Shown: positions 1 to 11,796 of the stretch, one piece after another
Position numbering within the stretch: the stretch's first letter is position 1
Layout of the letters: the number at the start of each line of letters is the position of its first letter
From: Uranotaenia lowii
Taxonomy: Eukaryota > Arthropoda > Insecta > Diptera > Culicidae
NCBI RefSeq assembly: GCF_029784155.1
Contig: NC_073691.1
Coordinates: forward strand, 134,226,394-134,290,393
Reading direction: 5' to 3'
Length of the DNA: 64,000 bases
Translations under genes and position numbers: made by a program
Notes under the pieces: generated by a model
The model's database searches: none
The model's input: only the letters and a program-made list of their open reading frames with translations
Told to the model about the DNA's origin: nothing

Positions 1-94
1 ACTCGGCCCGATATCTTATAAGATTTCGGACCGATCGAGCAGATGTACGGACAAAAATCGGGCCGATTTCGGGCGATTTTTCCTGTCTGGGATA
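1..94. other. Unassigned 5' flank of the first LINE
   Basis: This stretch is rich in a repeated cggcccgat/gggccgattt motif and ends where LINE coding sequence begins. No gene is visible. The last 60 bases of the window hold similar ccgggccggac wording, so both could be pieces of a dispersed repeat. Confidence 0.3.
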
Positions 95-994
95 GGGCCT
101 CTCTTATTCTTATTGTACATAAACGATATCAGCAAGCTACCTCTGCATGGTGTTCCCCGTCTATTTGCCGATGATACAGCTCTTTTTTACTCTGGCACCT
201 GTCCAAATAGTGTTACCATGCTTATGGAAGAAGATTTAGAAGTTCTCCATAAATACTTTTCCACAAACCTTTTGACTCTCAACCTCACCAAAACAAAGTA
301 TATGATCTTCCACTCTTATCGAAAAAAAATTGAACCTCATAATAATCCCAAAATCACCGAAATCGCGATCGAAAGAGTGAACAACTTCAAATATTTGGGT
401 ATAACTCTGGATGAAACTCTGTCATGGAACAATCACATTGAAAATTTACAAAAAAAGATCTCATCTTATAGCGGAATCTTATGGAGGGTCAAAGCATTCG
501 TCCCACGCCACGTTCTGCTAAAATTCTATTTTGCCTTCATACATTCTCATTTATATTATTTGATCGCCATATGGGGAAGGGCATCTCTGTCCCTTTTGTC
601 ACGTCTACAATCCCTACAAAACCGATGCCTAAAGACTATCTTTAATCTTCCCCTACTCTATCCAACCAATCTAATCTATTCTAACAGGTCACACAATATA
701 TTACCTCTAAATCAACTTTGCGATTTACAAACAATAATTTATGTATTTGATAATTTGCACTCTTCAAACAGTAGTCAAAGCCTGAGATTTACAACAGGAG
801 TTAGAATCCATAACACCCGCTTTTCTCATCACTTAGTACGCAGCACATCTTCAACTTCTCGTGGTCAACGCCGAATTTCTTTTATTGGTCCAACCAAATT
901 CAACGTTCTTCCTGAAGATATAAAAAATTCAACGAATAGAAACTGTTTCAAAACCAAACTTATACATTATTTCAAAGAAAATTTAAGCCGTTGA
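95..994 (+). pseudogene. LINE reverse transcriptase, C-terminal part
   Basis: The frame is open for about 300 codons to the TGA at 992-994. It encodes the second half of a non-LTR reverse transcriptase: the end of the GPLLFLLYIND palm motif at the truncated start, the catalytic FADD box at about 164-175, a TKTKYM block, then YLGITLDETLSW and the thumb. A complete ORF2 would be about 900-1200 codons and also carry an endonuclease, so only a fragment remains. No frameshift is visible, so the insertion may be fairly young. It cannot work alone because the endonuclease and RT motifs 1-4 are missing. Confidence 0.85.
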
Positions 995-1235
995 ACATCC
1001 AACCACTATTCAGAAGTTATTTATTATTTGTCTTGTATTTTTCTTAGCTGTAAATTTAGTATAATTAAATGTAGTTTAATAAATTTTTTGTAGTATTTCA
1101 TATTAAATTTTAGTAATTAATATCAAAAAATATACATGGATCTCTTAAAAGGAAATATTATTTCCACTGAGATTCATGTTGTAATTAAGTTTTGTAACGT
1201 AACATCTCCTCGCACTAAGTAACAATATTATTAAA

Positions 1236-1303
1236 GTTCTCAGCATGAGTAAATTTTTGTTCGCGTTTGTGTTTTTCCTTTTGCTGTCAGACATGCTGAG
1301 AAC
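1236..1303 (+). other. Conserved hairpin in the LINE 3' UTR
   Basis: GTTCTCAGCATG at 1236-1247 is the exact reverse complement of CATGCTGAGAAC at 1292-1303, giving a 12-bp stem with a loop of about 44 bases. The second copy has the same structure at 59306-59374 with one changed stem base. The hairpin lies about 70 bases before the poly(A). It is plausibly what the LINE protein recognises on its RNA; that role is inferred. Confidence 0.6.
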
Positions 1304-1466
1304 AGTTAGCGTCCATTACCAGGGGGCTCATTTGAGCTTCTTGGTGTGGGGGAGTGTGGCGGGCCGCTAAGAAAAAAAAAAAAAAAAAAAGGGATGTAAT
1401 TGAAGTCATGAATGTGTATTAAAATACTAAAATAACAAGTGGCTAATATTTCCCGATAAGCTATAT

Positions 1467-3319
1467 CAGGGGTTTTCAGATCATTTGCTCGGCGGAGCAC
1501 TTTTTAGAACCAAAAATTTTGGCGGAGCACCTACATTTTTGAAAGAATGAAAAACCCAAGTTTTGAAAAATTGATAGTATTTATCGTTTAAATAAGATGT
1601 CACCATAGTCAATAAAATGATTATTGAATGGCTACTCTTTGAATAGTCTTGTTTTTATTAACAGAATATGTGCCATCAAAAATTAATGATTTCATTAGCA
1701 CAAATACGCTTTCTTCGATTTTCAAGCTGTAACAAGTTTGGTCTAATTTGTGTCAGTTGTAGCCTGACGTCTGGTTCCGCGTTCAGTCGGGATCGGTATT
1801 ATGTTTTCGTTGCGTTATATGTGGAAAATCCAGACTCACATAGATAAATTGTGGAAAACGGTAGGAGAATCAGTTTTGCTTTATCAAACAAAATTTAAAA
1901 TTTATTTTTCAGTTGACACCAATACTCTTTCAACGACTTTTTGGATATGAATCTCTCCTGAAGCTTTCAATCCGATGTCATATCTATCAAGCATTCATAT
2001 TCTTGCGATGTTAATGATTCTGGTTTCTTTGACATAAAAATAGGCTGTTCCACGCATTTAAAGTTTTCGATCTTTTCATGATTTATGATATTCTTCGGGG
2101 AATTTTGCTGGAAGCTGTTCAACAAATCCTGCGACAAAAAATTGTAATTGTAATTGTAAATGACTTCACTAGACACGTGGGCCTGTTAGTTTAAGTTTAC
2201 ACCAAGGAATACTAAAATAAATTATCAACAAAAAGTGTAGTGATTGCCATAATTCTTGGAAATTTTCGGATTATAACTTCAAGGTTATTTCTGATTGAAT
2301 GCACAACGTTTTCCTACGAGAACCTGCGAACTTCGGTATGAAGTAGAAGCGTGGAATGTTGGCTAACCAACAACGCACAACGCCTCTAATAAGCCTGAAT
2401 TTTTCGGTCAAGCCTTAATAAAGTTGATTATTTTTATGCTTTCGTCCTAAACTTCCTTCAAAGATGATGATAGTTTCTCCATAGCGAGTGCATGTCAATG
2501 AAGGATGTAATGACTACTGCCGCAACTTTTGATCTTTTCTTTGATCTTGGTAACGACTCCAGCAGTATTTCCAACTATAGCTTTCGCACCGTCCATACAT
2601 ACATCAATGCAATTTCCCCATGGAATATTGTTGTTCGTAACATAATCATCAATTATTTAGCTTAAAAATTTCAGCCCCCGACGTGGAAGTTGGCAACGGT
2701 TTGCAAAGGAACAAATCTTCTTCGAAACATTCAGAACCTTGATAGCGAACAAATATCATCAGAATTGCTAGTCCTGCTACATCTGTGGATTCGTCAAGCT
2801 GCATGTTCAATTTTGAAGTTCTCAATCGCTTTCAACATCTTCAGCCATGTCACAAATTCGCCGAGAAACCGTGTTGTCAGACATGGAAATCGAATTTACC
2901 AATTCCACTGTTTTATTATCAACCATGATACGGACGACTTCTTGAATACAAGGTTAAGTTTTTAGTAATAGTATGCGCTTCTCCAGCTTTTCCAATCGGT
3001 AGCTCGCCAAGTACGGCGCAAGAACAGCCTTTTCATTTCATTGAGTTTTTGGCACACTCAGTCCAGCAACACAACGTTGTTCGATAAAAGCAGCGATTTT
3101 GACAATCCACCATTCTTTGCCAACATCCTTTCAGGGATTAAGCCGCCAGTAAAAACAAAGTAAACAAAATTTATTCGTTCGTACTATATGCCCTATGATT
3201 TTTTTTCTCATGTTTCGATACAAAAATATCAGAATTTTTCAAAGTTGGTTTATGATTTTCGTTGCGTACGTCGCGGAGCACTTTCAAAAGCTTCGCGGAG
3301 CACGATCTGAAAACCCCTG
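1467..3319 (-). mobile_element. hAT-superfamily DNA transposon, defective
   Basis: The ends are CAGGGGTTTTCAGATC on the left and its reverse complement on the right. They are flanked by a perfect 8-bp duplication AGCTATAT (1459-1466 and 3320-3327). CAGGGG-type termini with 8-bp duplications are diagnostic for hAT. A second shared motif, CGGAGCAC, recurs just inside both ends. Total length is 1853 bp, shorter than an intact element, and the transposase on the minus strand is broken. Confidence 0.92.
1725..2620 (-). pseudogene. Degenerate hAT transposase (ZBED5/SCAND3-like group)
   Basis: Reading the minus strand, a CIDVCMDGAKAIVG segment from about 2616 matches the hAT catalytic-domain style (a D within a TDGA-like context), followed by a GVVTKIKE...HYILH segment. 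Near the other end, about 1870-1730, comes PFSTIYLCESGFS and then SRLN.E.D.RLQL, the hAT C-terminal dimerisation region. In-frame stops interrupt both parts, for example one after the YLCESGFS block and one in the HYILH block. The two segments are not in one continuous frame. Assignment to hAT is secure; the subgroup is my recollection of the motif wording. Confidence 0.75.
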
Positions 3320-3327
3320 AGCTATAT

Positions 3328-5465
3328 GATTACAAATTGGTTCCGTTTGAGGCTTATTGATATTTCATTAAAAAAAAACTTTTCCATGTGAAAAACCAAG
3401 ACAAAACTATGATCATATGCATAAAACATATTTTTTATGAACGAAAGGTTCCCACCGATGCTCTTTGCAAGCATTTGTCGAAAATTGTAAATATCTACAT
3501 TTATTTTCGCTAGTTGAATTAAGCACGTAGACTAATTAACTCTACATAGTTATCAGGACACATGTGCATTAAATTAATGTAAAAATAAACTTGAATTGCA
3601 ATGAGGTCGTGATACGCGGAAAACAGCAACTATTATACAAATAACAGCTCTTAAGGGAATATTTCTCCTGTAAATTTTGCAATTCTCCTCATCAATGGAG
3701 TCAAAGCAAATGGTTTATGTTCCAAGAACAATAAGCCTTGCTCGTGGCAATCCTGATATTCGCATTCACGAGCACTGAGATAACACGGTGCGAGGAGAAC
3801 ATTTGAATTGACTATCGAGAAAGCATGAATCTGATGAAAATGTTTGATGAATGTTCACATTCCTGGAAGAACATCATCAATGAATGTTGTAACAACTTCC
3901 TACGCAAAATCGAAGAATGAAACATTTGATAAATGTTTGACCCCAGATCGAATCTCCATGCCGCATTCATTGCCGCACGTTAGCTCCACCAGCATATTAT
4001 GCGTGTTAAACTGAACTATTTGTCTGAAATTATAATTTATTACCATCGTTTAGGTGAACCGCACTGTGCGCATACCCTCGTAAAACTTCCAACGATTTTG
4101 ATGAGCTGTTAATGGACTCGACGCTCGGCGGACCCCATTTGAATCATCCGGAGCGAGTCGAGTCGAGCCAAGCCAGTAGTAGGAAAATAACTTTTCATTC
4201 GTACGATTTTCCTTTCGTTTCACGGATTCCTCCCACAATTGAGCGCACAAATTTACCAGCTTCGTACGTTTGGGCATATTGATTTTCACTCGAACTAACA
4301 AGTTATGCTCATTTGTTACACATAGGTACTGGGGAAAGACAGGTAGCGAGACAAAAATATCTGCTTTATGAATCATTTGAGGCATGTTACTTTTTGACGG
4401 TCACCGAACCGGAGCTCCGCCTTATTGATAGTTTAGGAGTATCGGTGCTATCATTGGCGGCTCATGAAAAACCATTTGGAAATATGTTTTGCATGTGTTT
4501 TTCGGATGTTTTCTTGACCTTTTTCATTAAAATGATGTTTCATTTCAACAGAAGCTAGTTAAAACAAAATTCTGTTACCCTCACACTTTTCAGCTTAATT
4601 ATTAAATGATATTTACCAGCACTCCATATTTGAATACACCAATAAACAAAACTTCGTGTTTCGTTGGCTCTCTGCCAGTCTGGTTTGGCCCGATCATGGA
4701 TAAAGGATGGCGGTTGATTGAAACAGTAAACCCAGCTACTAGCTAGTTTCTTATTTTGTTAACATACTGTTTTCCAATTTTCCGCGCACTACATAATGTT
4801 GGCCGAAACGATAGCCAATGCAAATAGGGAAATGATGAATGATGATTTAATTACAAAGGTTGGAACGGGCTGTACAAATAGTGGGATATGTCGGTGTTCG
4901 GTTTCCAAAATATAGATTGGAAAATTGGACGGTGAAGTTAATTTTGTTACTGGCTGCATCAGTTTGAAGCATCAGACAATAAAACTACGTTGGACAAATA
5001 TTGGCAGCGTTTTTTTTACATATGTCAAGGTTTCAATCGCATTGTCCTTTGGAATGTATTTACCACCTGGGTTGAAAAGTTTTCAATAGATCCAACATGA
5101 TGCTGAATACCAGCCTGATCTCAGCGTGAACTACACAAAGCATAAGCGATTGCTATTGTCTCACTCTCCACTTATCATCTTCCCTAACCTGGAAAGTTCT
5201 CATTTCTGAATGAGTAGGTACTTTGATACTCTAACTCAGAATATCGGGCAAAACTATTGTGTTACCACGAATCCAATTTGAGTATTCTCGCTTAACCGTG
5301 TGATGATGTAAACATTTCGATAGTGAATTTTGAATAGGGCGAATGCGCCAAATGTAAACAAATGGAGTTATCAGCTGGGTGTTTAAATACGTTCGGAGAC
5401 CTACGTTTTGAGTGTACAACGTTAACCGAAGACTATTTCGTCTTCTAGAAATAAAAAAAAAACAA
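3328..5465. other. No recognisable gene
   Basis: Mixed AT-rich sequence with no transposon ends that I could pair. Short ORFs on both strands at about 4050-4560 overlap each other and have no recognisable domain. This may be unique host DNA. Confidence 0.5.
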
Positions 5466-7393
5466 AATAAAAACAAAATAAATATACTGGGAGCTTATGG
5501 AGCTGTAAAACTTTGAACGCGTTTTTCACGGCGGGTGGTTTTGTCCAAAAACTGTTCTGCTCCTAGGTAGCCAGAAGGTGATTTGGTTGCGCAAACGACG
5601 TGCTGGGGCGTGCAAACTCAAGCTTTGGAGCAATTGTGGACAGTCAACAGTGTTTGTCAGTATATCGTATACAAACATTCTCTGCAAATATGTTCTTCTT
5701 TGACTCAGAGACGATATAGACAGAAGTGCGCACCTTTGTGGGTAAGGCGGTAGCCTTACGGGGTCTCGCCAGGGCAGTCGAGGCAGTGCATAAGAAGAAA
5801 TTTTTTATGTATTCGTTCGATCCGTTCGATATGAACTCTGAACAGAGTGGTAGGGTGCCCAAACTGGTACCGCATATTCCAAGACCCTTCGTACTAAAGA
5901 GCAGAACACCGCCTTGAGAGCGTATGGGTCCTCATAGCTCAGAGTATTTCGTCGCTGGAATCCAAGCATAGCAAAGTCCTTAGCTGTTGTTGTCGCGATA
6001 TGCTGATTAAACGAGAGCTTCTGATCAAAGGTTACTCCTAGATCCTTAATGGTGACAACTCTTTCAAGCGGAGTGCCACCAAAAGCGTATTCGAAGACCA
6101 CGGAGGTTCTGGTTCTAAAAAGCTGATACACTTGCATTTATCGGCGTTTACTTCTATCCCATGTTTTCCACACCATGCGAGTAGTCTATTGATGTCTTCT
6201 TGAAGCGCAGCACAGTCCACTCTCGAGTCAATGATCCTGTAGATTTTCAAATAATCTGCGAGCAGTAGTTTTGACGATTGAAGGAAAGTTGCTAGATTGT
6301 TTATGAAAATCACAAAGATTAGCGGACCTAAGTGACTTCCCTGTGGAACACCAGATGGCATATCGAAACTAGTAGAATGAATGCAACGAATATTTATAAA
6401 GCCATGACGATGTAACAGGTATGAATGCAACCATTTGGTTGCCCATTCTGGGAATCCGTAGCGCTTAAGTTTCTCCTTCACGACCATATGCGGCACTTTA
6501 TCGAAGGCTTTGGCAAAGTCGACATATATTGAGTCCACTTGCAGTTTTGTATCAGTTGCAGCATACAATTCACTGGCATAGCACATCAAGTTGATCAACG
6601 TCGATCTTTTCCGGATAAATCCGTAATGGACTTCGGCAAGTAACGTTGTAGCTGCTGAATAGAGCATTTCGTACATCAAAACTTCAAGCACTTTTGAAAA
6701 ACAGCAGAGGATTGAAATTGGCCGGTAATTCTCCACGAGATGAGCATTTCCAGACTTATGAATTGGAGAAATTGAAGCGATTTTCCAACGGCTAGGAAAA
6801 ACTCCTTCTGAGATGGATCGGTTAAAAATTAGACAAAGCGGTGTTGCAAGCGAAACAGCTATTCTCAAAACCAACGACGGTGGAATTCCATCTGGACCTG
6901 GACCTTTCGATGGATTGAGCTTACTAAGAACGTTTAGTACCTCCTGATCGCTGATCGATCGGTAAATAAAGGTTGCGGTAGCCTGACGTCATAGTTCGGC
7001 AGATTTCCAAAATAGGTATCAGCACAGTCAGAAGTTGAGGTGCTATAAACGCTGCTGAAAAACTCAGCAAACAAATCAGCTGATTCTCTGATACTGCACC
7101 CATGAAACGATACAGAAGATGGAACCGTATTTTTAAGGCGGCGGCTGTTCATGAACTTCCAAAAGCTAGATGGATCTCGTTTAACGTTGCGTTCGATGTT
7201 TGATATATATCGTTTAAAGGCAGTATTTCGCAGGGCTGAGTACTCAACTTCCAAACGAGATAAGATCGATTTGATTTGATCGGATTTCTCCTTGAAGTAA
7301 CGTTTCTGGGCTTTGCGAACTGAATTACGGCTTCTTCGTAGTTCAGAGTTCCACCAAGTGAGCTTGAACGGTTTATGTCGGTTTGGCCGTCTA
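5466..7393 (-). mobile_element. Jockey-type LINE, truncated and mutated
   Basis: On the minus strand the element begins at about 7393, inside the linker between endonuclease and RT (a KPFKLTWWNSELRR segment). It runs through RT and thumb and fades out near a poly(A)/AATAAA-rich zone at about 5450-5490. Its start abuts the 3' end of the copia RNase H gene, so the LINE either inserted at that junction or replaced the copia 3' part. It is related to the minus-strand LINE at 20360-21384. Confidence 0.8.
5520..7390 (-). pseudogene. Jockey-type reverse transcriptase, inactive
   Basis: In order on the minus strand: a pre-RT region (7250-6940) with RDPSSFWKFMNSRR; then RT fingers with ENYRPISIL, VDFAKAFDKVPH and SGVPQGSHLGPL; then the catalytic box; then thumb sequence continuing in other frames to about 5520. 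The catalytic box reads LADY where active enzymes have YADD or FADD, so the second aspartate is lost. At least three frame changes are visible (about 6930, 6090 and 5700). The related copy at 20410-21384 keeps YADD. Confidence 0.85.
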
Positions 7394-9655
7394 AGTCACC
7401 TTCGTGAACACATCAGCTGGCTAATCCTCAATGGAGATGTTTCACAAAGATAGCTGACCGCTTCTTACGATCTCCCTGATGAATGCACACTTTACATCCA
7501 GATGCTTCATCCGCTGATGAGTCCGCGCCTCTTCCAGATACTGGATGCAAGGGATGTTGTCCTCCATTAACGTGAAAGCAGTGCTAACCACACCCAATTC
7601 ACCAAGGAAGTTTGTTAACCACAAACCTTCCTTGACTGCATGACAAAGGACTTCTATCTCAGTTTCGGTCGAAGACAGACTGACCGTCTGCTGACGTTTC
7701 GTTGACCACGAAACTAGATTCCCGAAGATCATGTAAGCGTAACCTGATACAGATCTTCGATCATCGGAGTCGTTGGCAAAATCTACATCAGCATATCCGA
7801 TGAGTGGTTTCGATTTCGCGTTTCTGCGGAATACCAACGCCGTATCAGCCGTACCTCGAAGGTATCGCAGAATACGCTTCAGGCCTTGCCAATGCCTATC
7901 CGCTGGGCTGGCCTGGTATTTGCTCAGTGCGCTAACCGCAGAACAGATATCTAGTCTCAATGATGTCGCCAAATATTGTAGACAACCGATTCATTCTATG
8001 AACGGTTGTTCCGTGATAACCTCACCATCGTTCAGCTTCTTCCAGCGAGCGTTTGTGCCAAGCAGTGTGCTTACAGGTTTACAATCAGCCATACTCAATC
8101 TTTGCAGAACCTTCTTGACGTATCCTGATTGCGAAATCTCGATGACGCTATTCGGAAAGTCTCGCTTGATGGTCATCCTCAAGAAAGTTTTGATTTCCAG
8201 GAGATCCTTCACCTCGAATAGCCTTCCAAGCTCGTTCTTGATCCAGATAACCTCTGACTCGACTTTTCTGGCAATCAGGATTTCATTTACGTATGGATGT
8301 GGCTAAGCTTGAATCCTCGCTTACAGGATCGGTGAACGCTGCTGTGTCATCGTTTGGCGACTGCATGAAGATAACCTCTTCGAAATTTCCATTTAGAAAT
8401 TCAGTTTTCCCGTCTGATGAACGACCATCGACGAATTCGTTCGCGATCGCCAAGACGGTTCGGACACTCTCCATCTTGGCAACCGGTGCATAGATTTCCC
8501 AGTAGTCCAATCCTAGTCTTTGGGAACATTCATTCGCGACCAATCGAGCCTTGTAGCAGCCATCGTCCTTCACGGTGAACACCCACTTGGGCAGGATGGT
8601 TTCCTGTGACCCGGGGGCAAGCTAACCACTTCTCAAGTCTTGTTCTCCTTCTGGGCTGTCATCTCCTCGTCGATGGCGACCTTCCAAGAATTCCCATCGT
8701 CCCGGCGATTCAGCTCAGTGATGTTTCGAAGTAGCTCCTCATCAACAACAGCGTCTACTTTAGCCACGTAGCGCTGTGTAGTTCCTCTTGTTCGCTGACT
8801 TCGTCTCAGGGCCGGCTCAGGGTTGACGGAATCTTGGTCATCATCGTCATCGTTCGGGACCACGTTGCGGTGAATCTCGATGGATCGGCTCGAACCATTT
8901 CAAAGCCGATATCCGTTATTCGCGTAACCCACGAATACCACACGTTTCGATTTCGCATCAAGCTTCTGCCACTTTTCCTTGGGAACCTGTGGGTACGCTG
9001 GAAAATCTAAATGCGCAGGTTGCTCAACTTTGGCCTACGGCCGTATCACATCTCTAAAAGAGACTTGTTGAACACAAGACCTCTTGTTAGTGATCTGTAT
9101 GTGAGGTACGCAGCGCACAAAACGGCTTCGCCCCACATCGTCTTTGACAATCCGCTACCATGGATCATCCCTCTGGCCTTCTCCGTCAGTGTACGATTCG
9201 CTCGCTTGCTGACGCCGTTCTACTGCGGAGTATACGGGACCGTGAATATCATCTGAGCTCCTTTTTCAGAACAATGTCTTTGAAACTCGTTACTAACGTA
9301 TTCACGCCCGTTGTCGCATCGCAGCTAGCACTTCTGACCGAAGTGTGCAGTTACCATAGCCTCGTACTGCTTGAAGCGCTCGAACATCTCGGTCTTGTGT
9401 TTAAGCAGATAGACAGTCATGAAGTGGGTGAAGTCTTCAGTGAACGGGACGAAATAACGGAGTCCTTCAACGTCGGCACCTATATATACCCACACACGTT
9501 CGAATGCACAAGTTCTAATGGTCTACCCGACCTAGGCAGCTCGACGTTGTGAAAACTGTTGGCTGCCTGTCAACCTGTCATACTGCTTTCGCAGACAGCT
9601 TGTTTCTCCATTTTTGCTGGAATATGGCAGATACCCTCCACCATATTGTTACGAA
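7394..9655 (-). mobile_element. Ty1/copia LTR retrotransposon remnant
   Basis: A decayed pol region on the minus strand in copia order: integrase first (9655-8900), then reverse transcriptase (8870-7990), then RNase H (7972-7394). No LTRs were found on either side and gag is missing, so the element is truncated at both ends. Confidence 0.85.
7394..9655 (-). pseudogene. copia pol polyprotein (IN-RT-RNase H), broken
   Basis: Integrase: a zinc-finger-like CESS region near 9590, then FVPFTEDFTHFMTVYLLK and LRCDNGREYVSNEF, the second catalytic block. RT: RRSQRTRGTTQRY lies in the spacer, then WKVAIDEEM, YKARLVAN, APVAKMESVRTVLAIA, and a segment from 8212 to 7991 with LLEIKTFL and SQSGYVKKVLQR. 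RNase H: RILRYLRGTADTALVF, GYADVDFAND, RRSVSGYAYM and SSTETEIEVL, ending PADVFTK near 7395. The usual VDVKTAFLNG and YVDD segments are degraded or missing. Several frameshifts and stops separate the blocks. Confidence 0.85.
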
Positions 9656-10360
9656 CCATTCGCAGCGGACTTACATCTCGCTGGCCTGGGACATCTCGCT
9701 GCTTGGTAGTCCTCCGGCTGTTCCCTCTGCGCTAGTTAGCTTCTCTGGGCTGGGTCGTCTCGGTGCTGACTGGTCCCTCTGGCTAGTGGTCCTCTTTCTG
9801 GTCGTGCTCTGGCTCCTGGCTGGTCCACTAGACTAGCCCATAACAAAAAAAATCCTTATATTCCACGCGGCTTCCCCTAGGTTGGTGCCTTCAGGTGAAA
9901 AAATGACTTTCTGATGGTTTCAGGTCATAAGGCTGTTACAATTTAGCCTAAGGTAACAGTTTTTATGGCAAACCACTAAAAGCAAAAGACATCTAATTTG
10001 CTTGAAAACAAGAGCCAGAAAGATAATTTTCTGGAAACCTTTGTCTAAAAGCGATGTCCATCAGCTCTCGGACAAGAGTTTCCGGAAGAGTAAATCGGTA
10101 GTGTAAACAGTCTACAAAGGCCGGAGTTTTTCGATGCGCTAACTCACGGCTAAATTGTTTCGCGGACTGTGGACTGAATTTCGTTGTTCGGCTTAAAAAA
10201 CGGTTGTGTGATCGTAGTGCATGTGATCGTGTGAAATAATACACGAATGTGGCTATAAAATCTAGAGAATATCGAAAAAGGTCTTCTTCGTGGTGCATGC
10301 CGCATGCCACCGACCTACTCGATACGCCAAAAGCACCGATCGACTACCGATCAGCAAGCG
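9656..10360. other. No recognisable gene; GC-rich CTGG-rich block
   Basis: 9657-9836 is unusually GC-rich for this window, with repeated ctggcc/ctctggct wording. 9840-10360 is ordinary sequence with an unrecognised minus-strand ORF of 105 codons (9993-10310). This could be leader or LTR material of a retroelement; I cannot show that. Confidence 0.35.
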
Positions 10361-10656
10361 GAGTATTGATCGTGTTCGGCGTGAAATTAACGTAAGGCAA
10401 AACACATGCAAAATATTCCACCAATTGCATTACACATTTTTCTGCAGATTAGGACGACAGTAGAGGAGGGCAGGAGAGAAGGGCCCCGTAGCCACTTTCT
10501 CGAATATCGAGCAAAGCACTGATCGCGTCCGACTTGAGATAAATGTAAGGCAAATTATTTGCAAAATATTCCCCTATTGCATCACATGTCTTCTACAGAT
10601 AAGACGACATCAGAAGAGGATAGGAGAGAAGGGCCCCGTAGCCACTTTATCGAACC
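10361..10656 (+). repeat. Two direct repeat units, period about 153 bp
   Basis: Unit 1 (10361-10506) and unit 2 (10514-10656) share the order GATCG(T/C)GT(T/C)C..., GTAAGGCAAA, GCAAAATATTCC, ATTGCAT.ACA, AGAAGGGCCCCGTAGCCACTTT. They differ by scattered substitutions and small indels, so the duplication is not recent. Such repeats are common in untranslated leaders of retroelements; the function here is unknown. Confidence 0.75.
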
Positions 10657-10829
10657 CAGCTCCTTGCATGTCAACGGCCTTCCTCGAGAAGTAAGCGGAA
10701 CTTATAAAAACTAAAATGGTTTGCCTAACACACTACATTCCACACTATAGGGCCGTTTTCGGGAGTTCGATCTTCTTCTTCGATCTTCGAAGTCATCGAG
10801 TCTCAACAACGTTGAAATCTCCGAGATGA

Positions 10830-11321
10830 CGGAGATCGAATGCATGCGGGAACGTAGGAGAAGCCGAGTCGTCGTTGCATGAAGAAACGACAAAGCTGAA
10901 GGAAGAAGTTGCTGATTTCGGGAATTGCCCTCTAATATTTGTGCAAACCAAACAACAAGTGCATGCAAACTTGTTGTTGTTGTCGTCGTTGTCATCGAAA
11001 GGAATTCGCACAAGAGCGAAAAGTGCAGTAGCTGCAATCAACGAGCAGTCATCGGAAAGCTTGTGCAAAAGTGAAACATCGAGCTAGCGCGTCGAGGAAG
11101 TGAGTGACTCGGAACTCACCACCCAGCATTGGGTGAAGGAAAATCGAGAGAGCGGAAGAATTTGTACCAGCACGATCGAATCAGCAGCATGCCGATGCAT
11201 GCAGAATTCTACTAGCGCGCTAGTTGCGAGTATTCAGAACGGCCAGCAGGAATTAAAACCGCATCCAAGCGAACTCGAAAAGTGCCCCAGCAGCGGAGAA
11301 CCGCTACTGGCCATCAATTAA
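10830..11321 (+). pseudogene. Unrecognised ORF interrupted by one stop
   Basis: One forward frame is open from 10830 to 11321 except for a TAG at 11085-11087. It gives about 85 plus 78 codons and ends at a TAA at 11319-11321. Composition is rich in Ser, Glu and Lys, with no domain I know, no signal peptide and no obvious zinc knuckle. Codon-like GTTGTTGTTGTCGTCGTT repeats at 10971-10993 help keep it open in several frames. It might be a gag or leader ORF linked to the direct repeats upstream. It could also be chance. Confidence 0.25.
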
Positions 11322-11796
11322 CTGTGTATCACTACGGATTTGAATGTTTGTATAGTTTGTAAGTAGCATTTAAGTAAAATCATAGTTCCTAAGATTATGT
11401 GGATTTGCATGCAATAATAAGCACAACTTCATGAACATGCAATCTGAATTTATTTATTTGCGCTATTTGATATTTTGAGCACCTTAACAACGTAGAGAGT
11501 GCTTTAGCCGGGCGTGGACAATTATGCTACGGGGTTCGAATTGCAAATAGATTTCAAAGTAGTTTAAATCCGAATAGCCACGGATAAGGCGAATTAAGAA
11601 CGAATTTGCTGGGGTTCTGAACGCAAAATCAAAAGTCGTTATAAGGCAAGGGTGAGCTGGCGCAAGGGACTTGAAATTTGTATGGAAATTTTAGGAAAAA
11701 TGTATGAAAAATCGACAAACTTTCACTCTTCGTGTTCTAAAATATGTTTCCAGTATCTTAAAGAGCTAGGAATTCCAAAATTGTGATTCAACCAAA
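11322..11796. other. No recognisable gene
   Basis: Ordinary AT-rich sequence. A gggttcgaatt stretch near 11524 resembles a pol III B box, but no matching A box or tRNA fold was seen. Confidence 0.5.

Larger units (their letters stand above)
95..1390 (+). mobile_element. 5'-truncated LINE (non-LTR retrotransposon), copy 1
   Basis: The copy starts inside the reverse transcriptase ORF, at a GPLLF-type palm motif, and runs through a stop, a 3' UTR of about 380 bases and a poly(A) tract at 1371-1390. The truncated start and the A tail are typical of target-primed reverse transcription. A second, more decayed copy lies at 58610-59441 and shares the same 3' UTR, which proves a repeat family. The clade cannot be fixed from the C-terminal RT part alone. 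I could not identify a target-site duplication. Confidence 0.85.

Noticed and set aside
4050..4385. 111-codon minus-strand ORF
   Set aside because: No domain is recognisable and it overlaps an equally plausible plus-strand ORF; left within the unassigned region.
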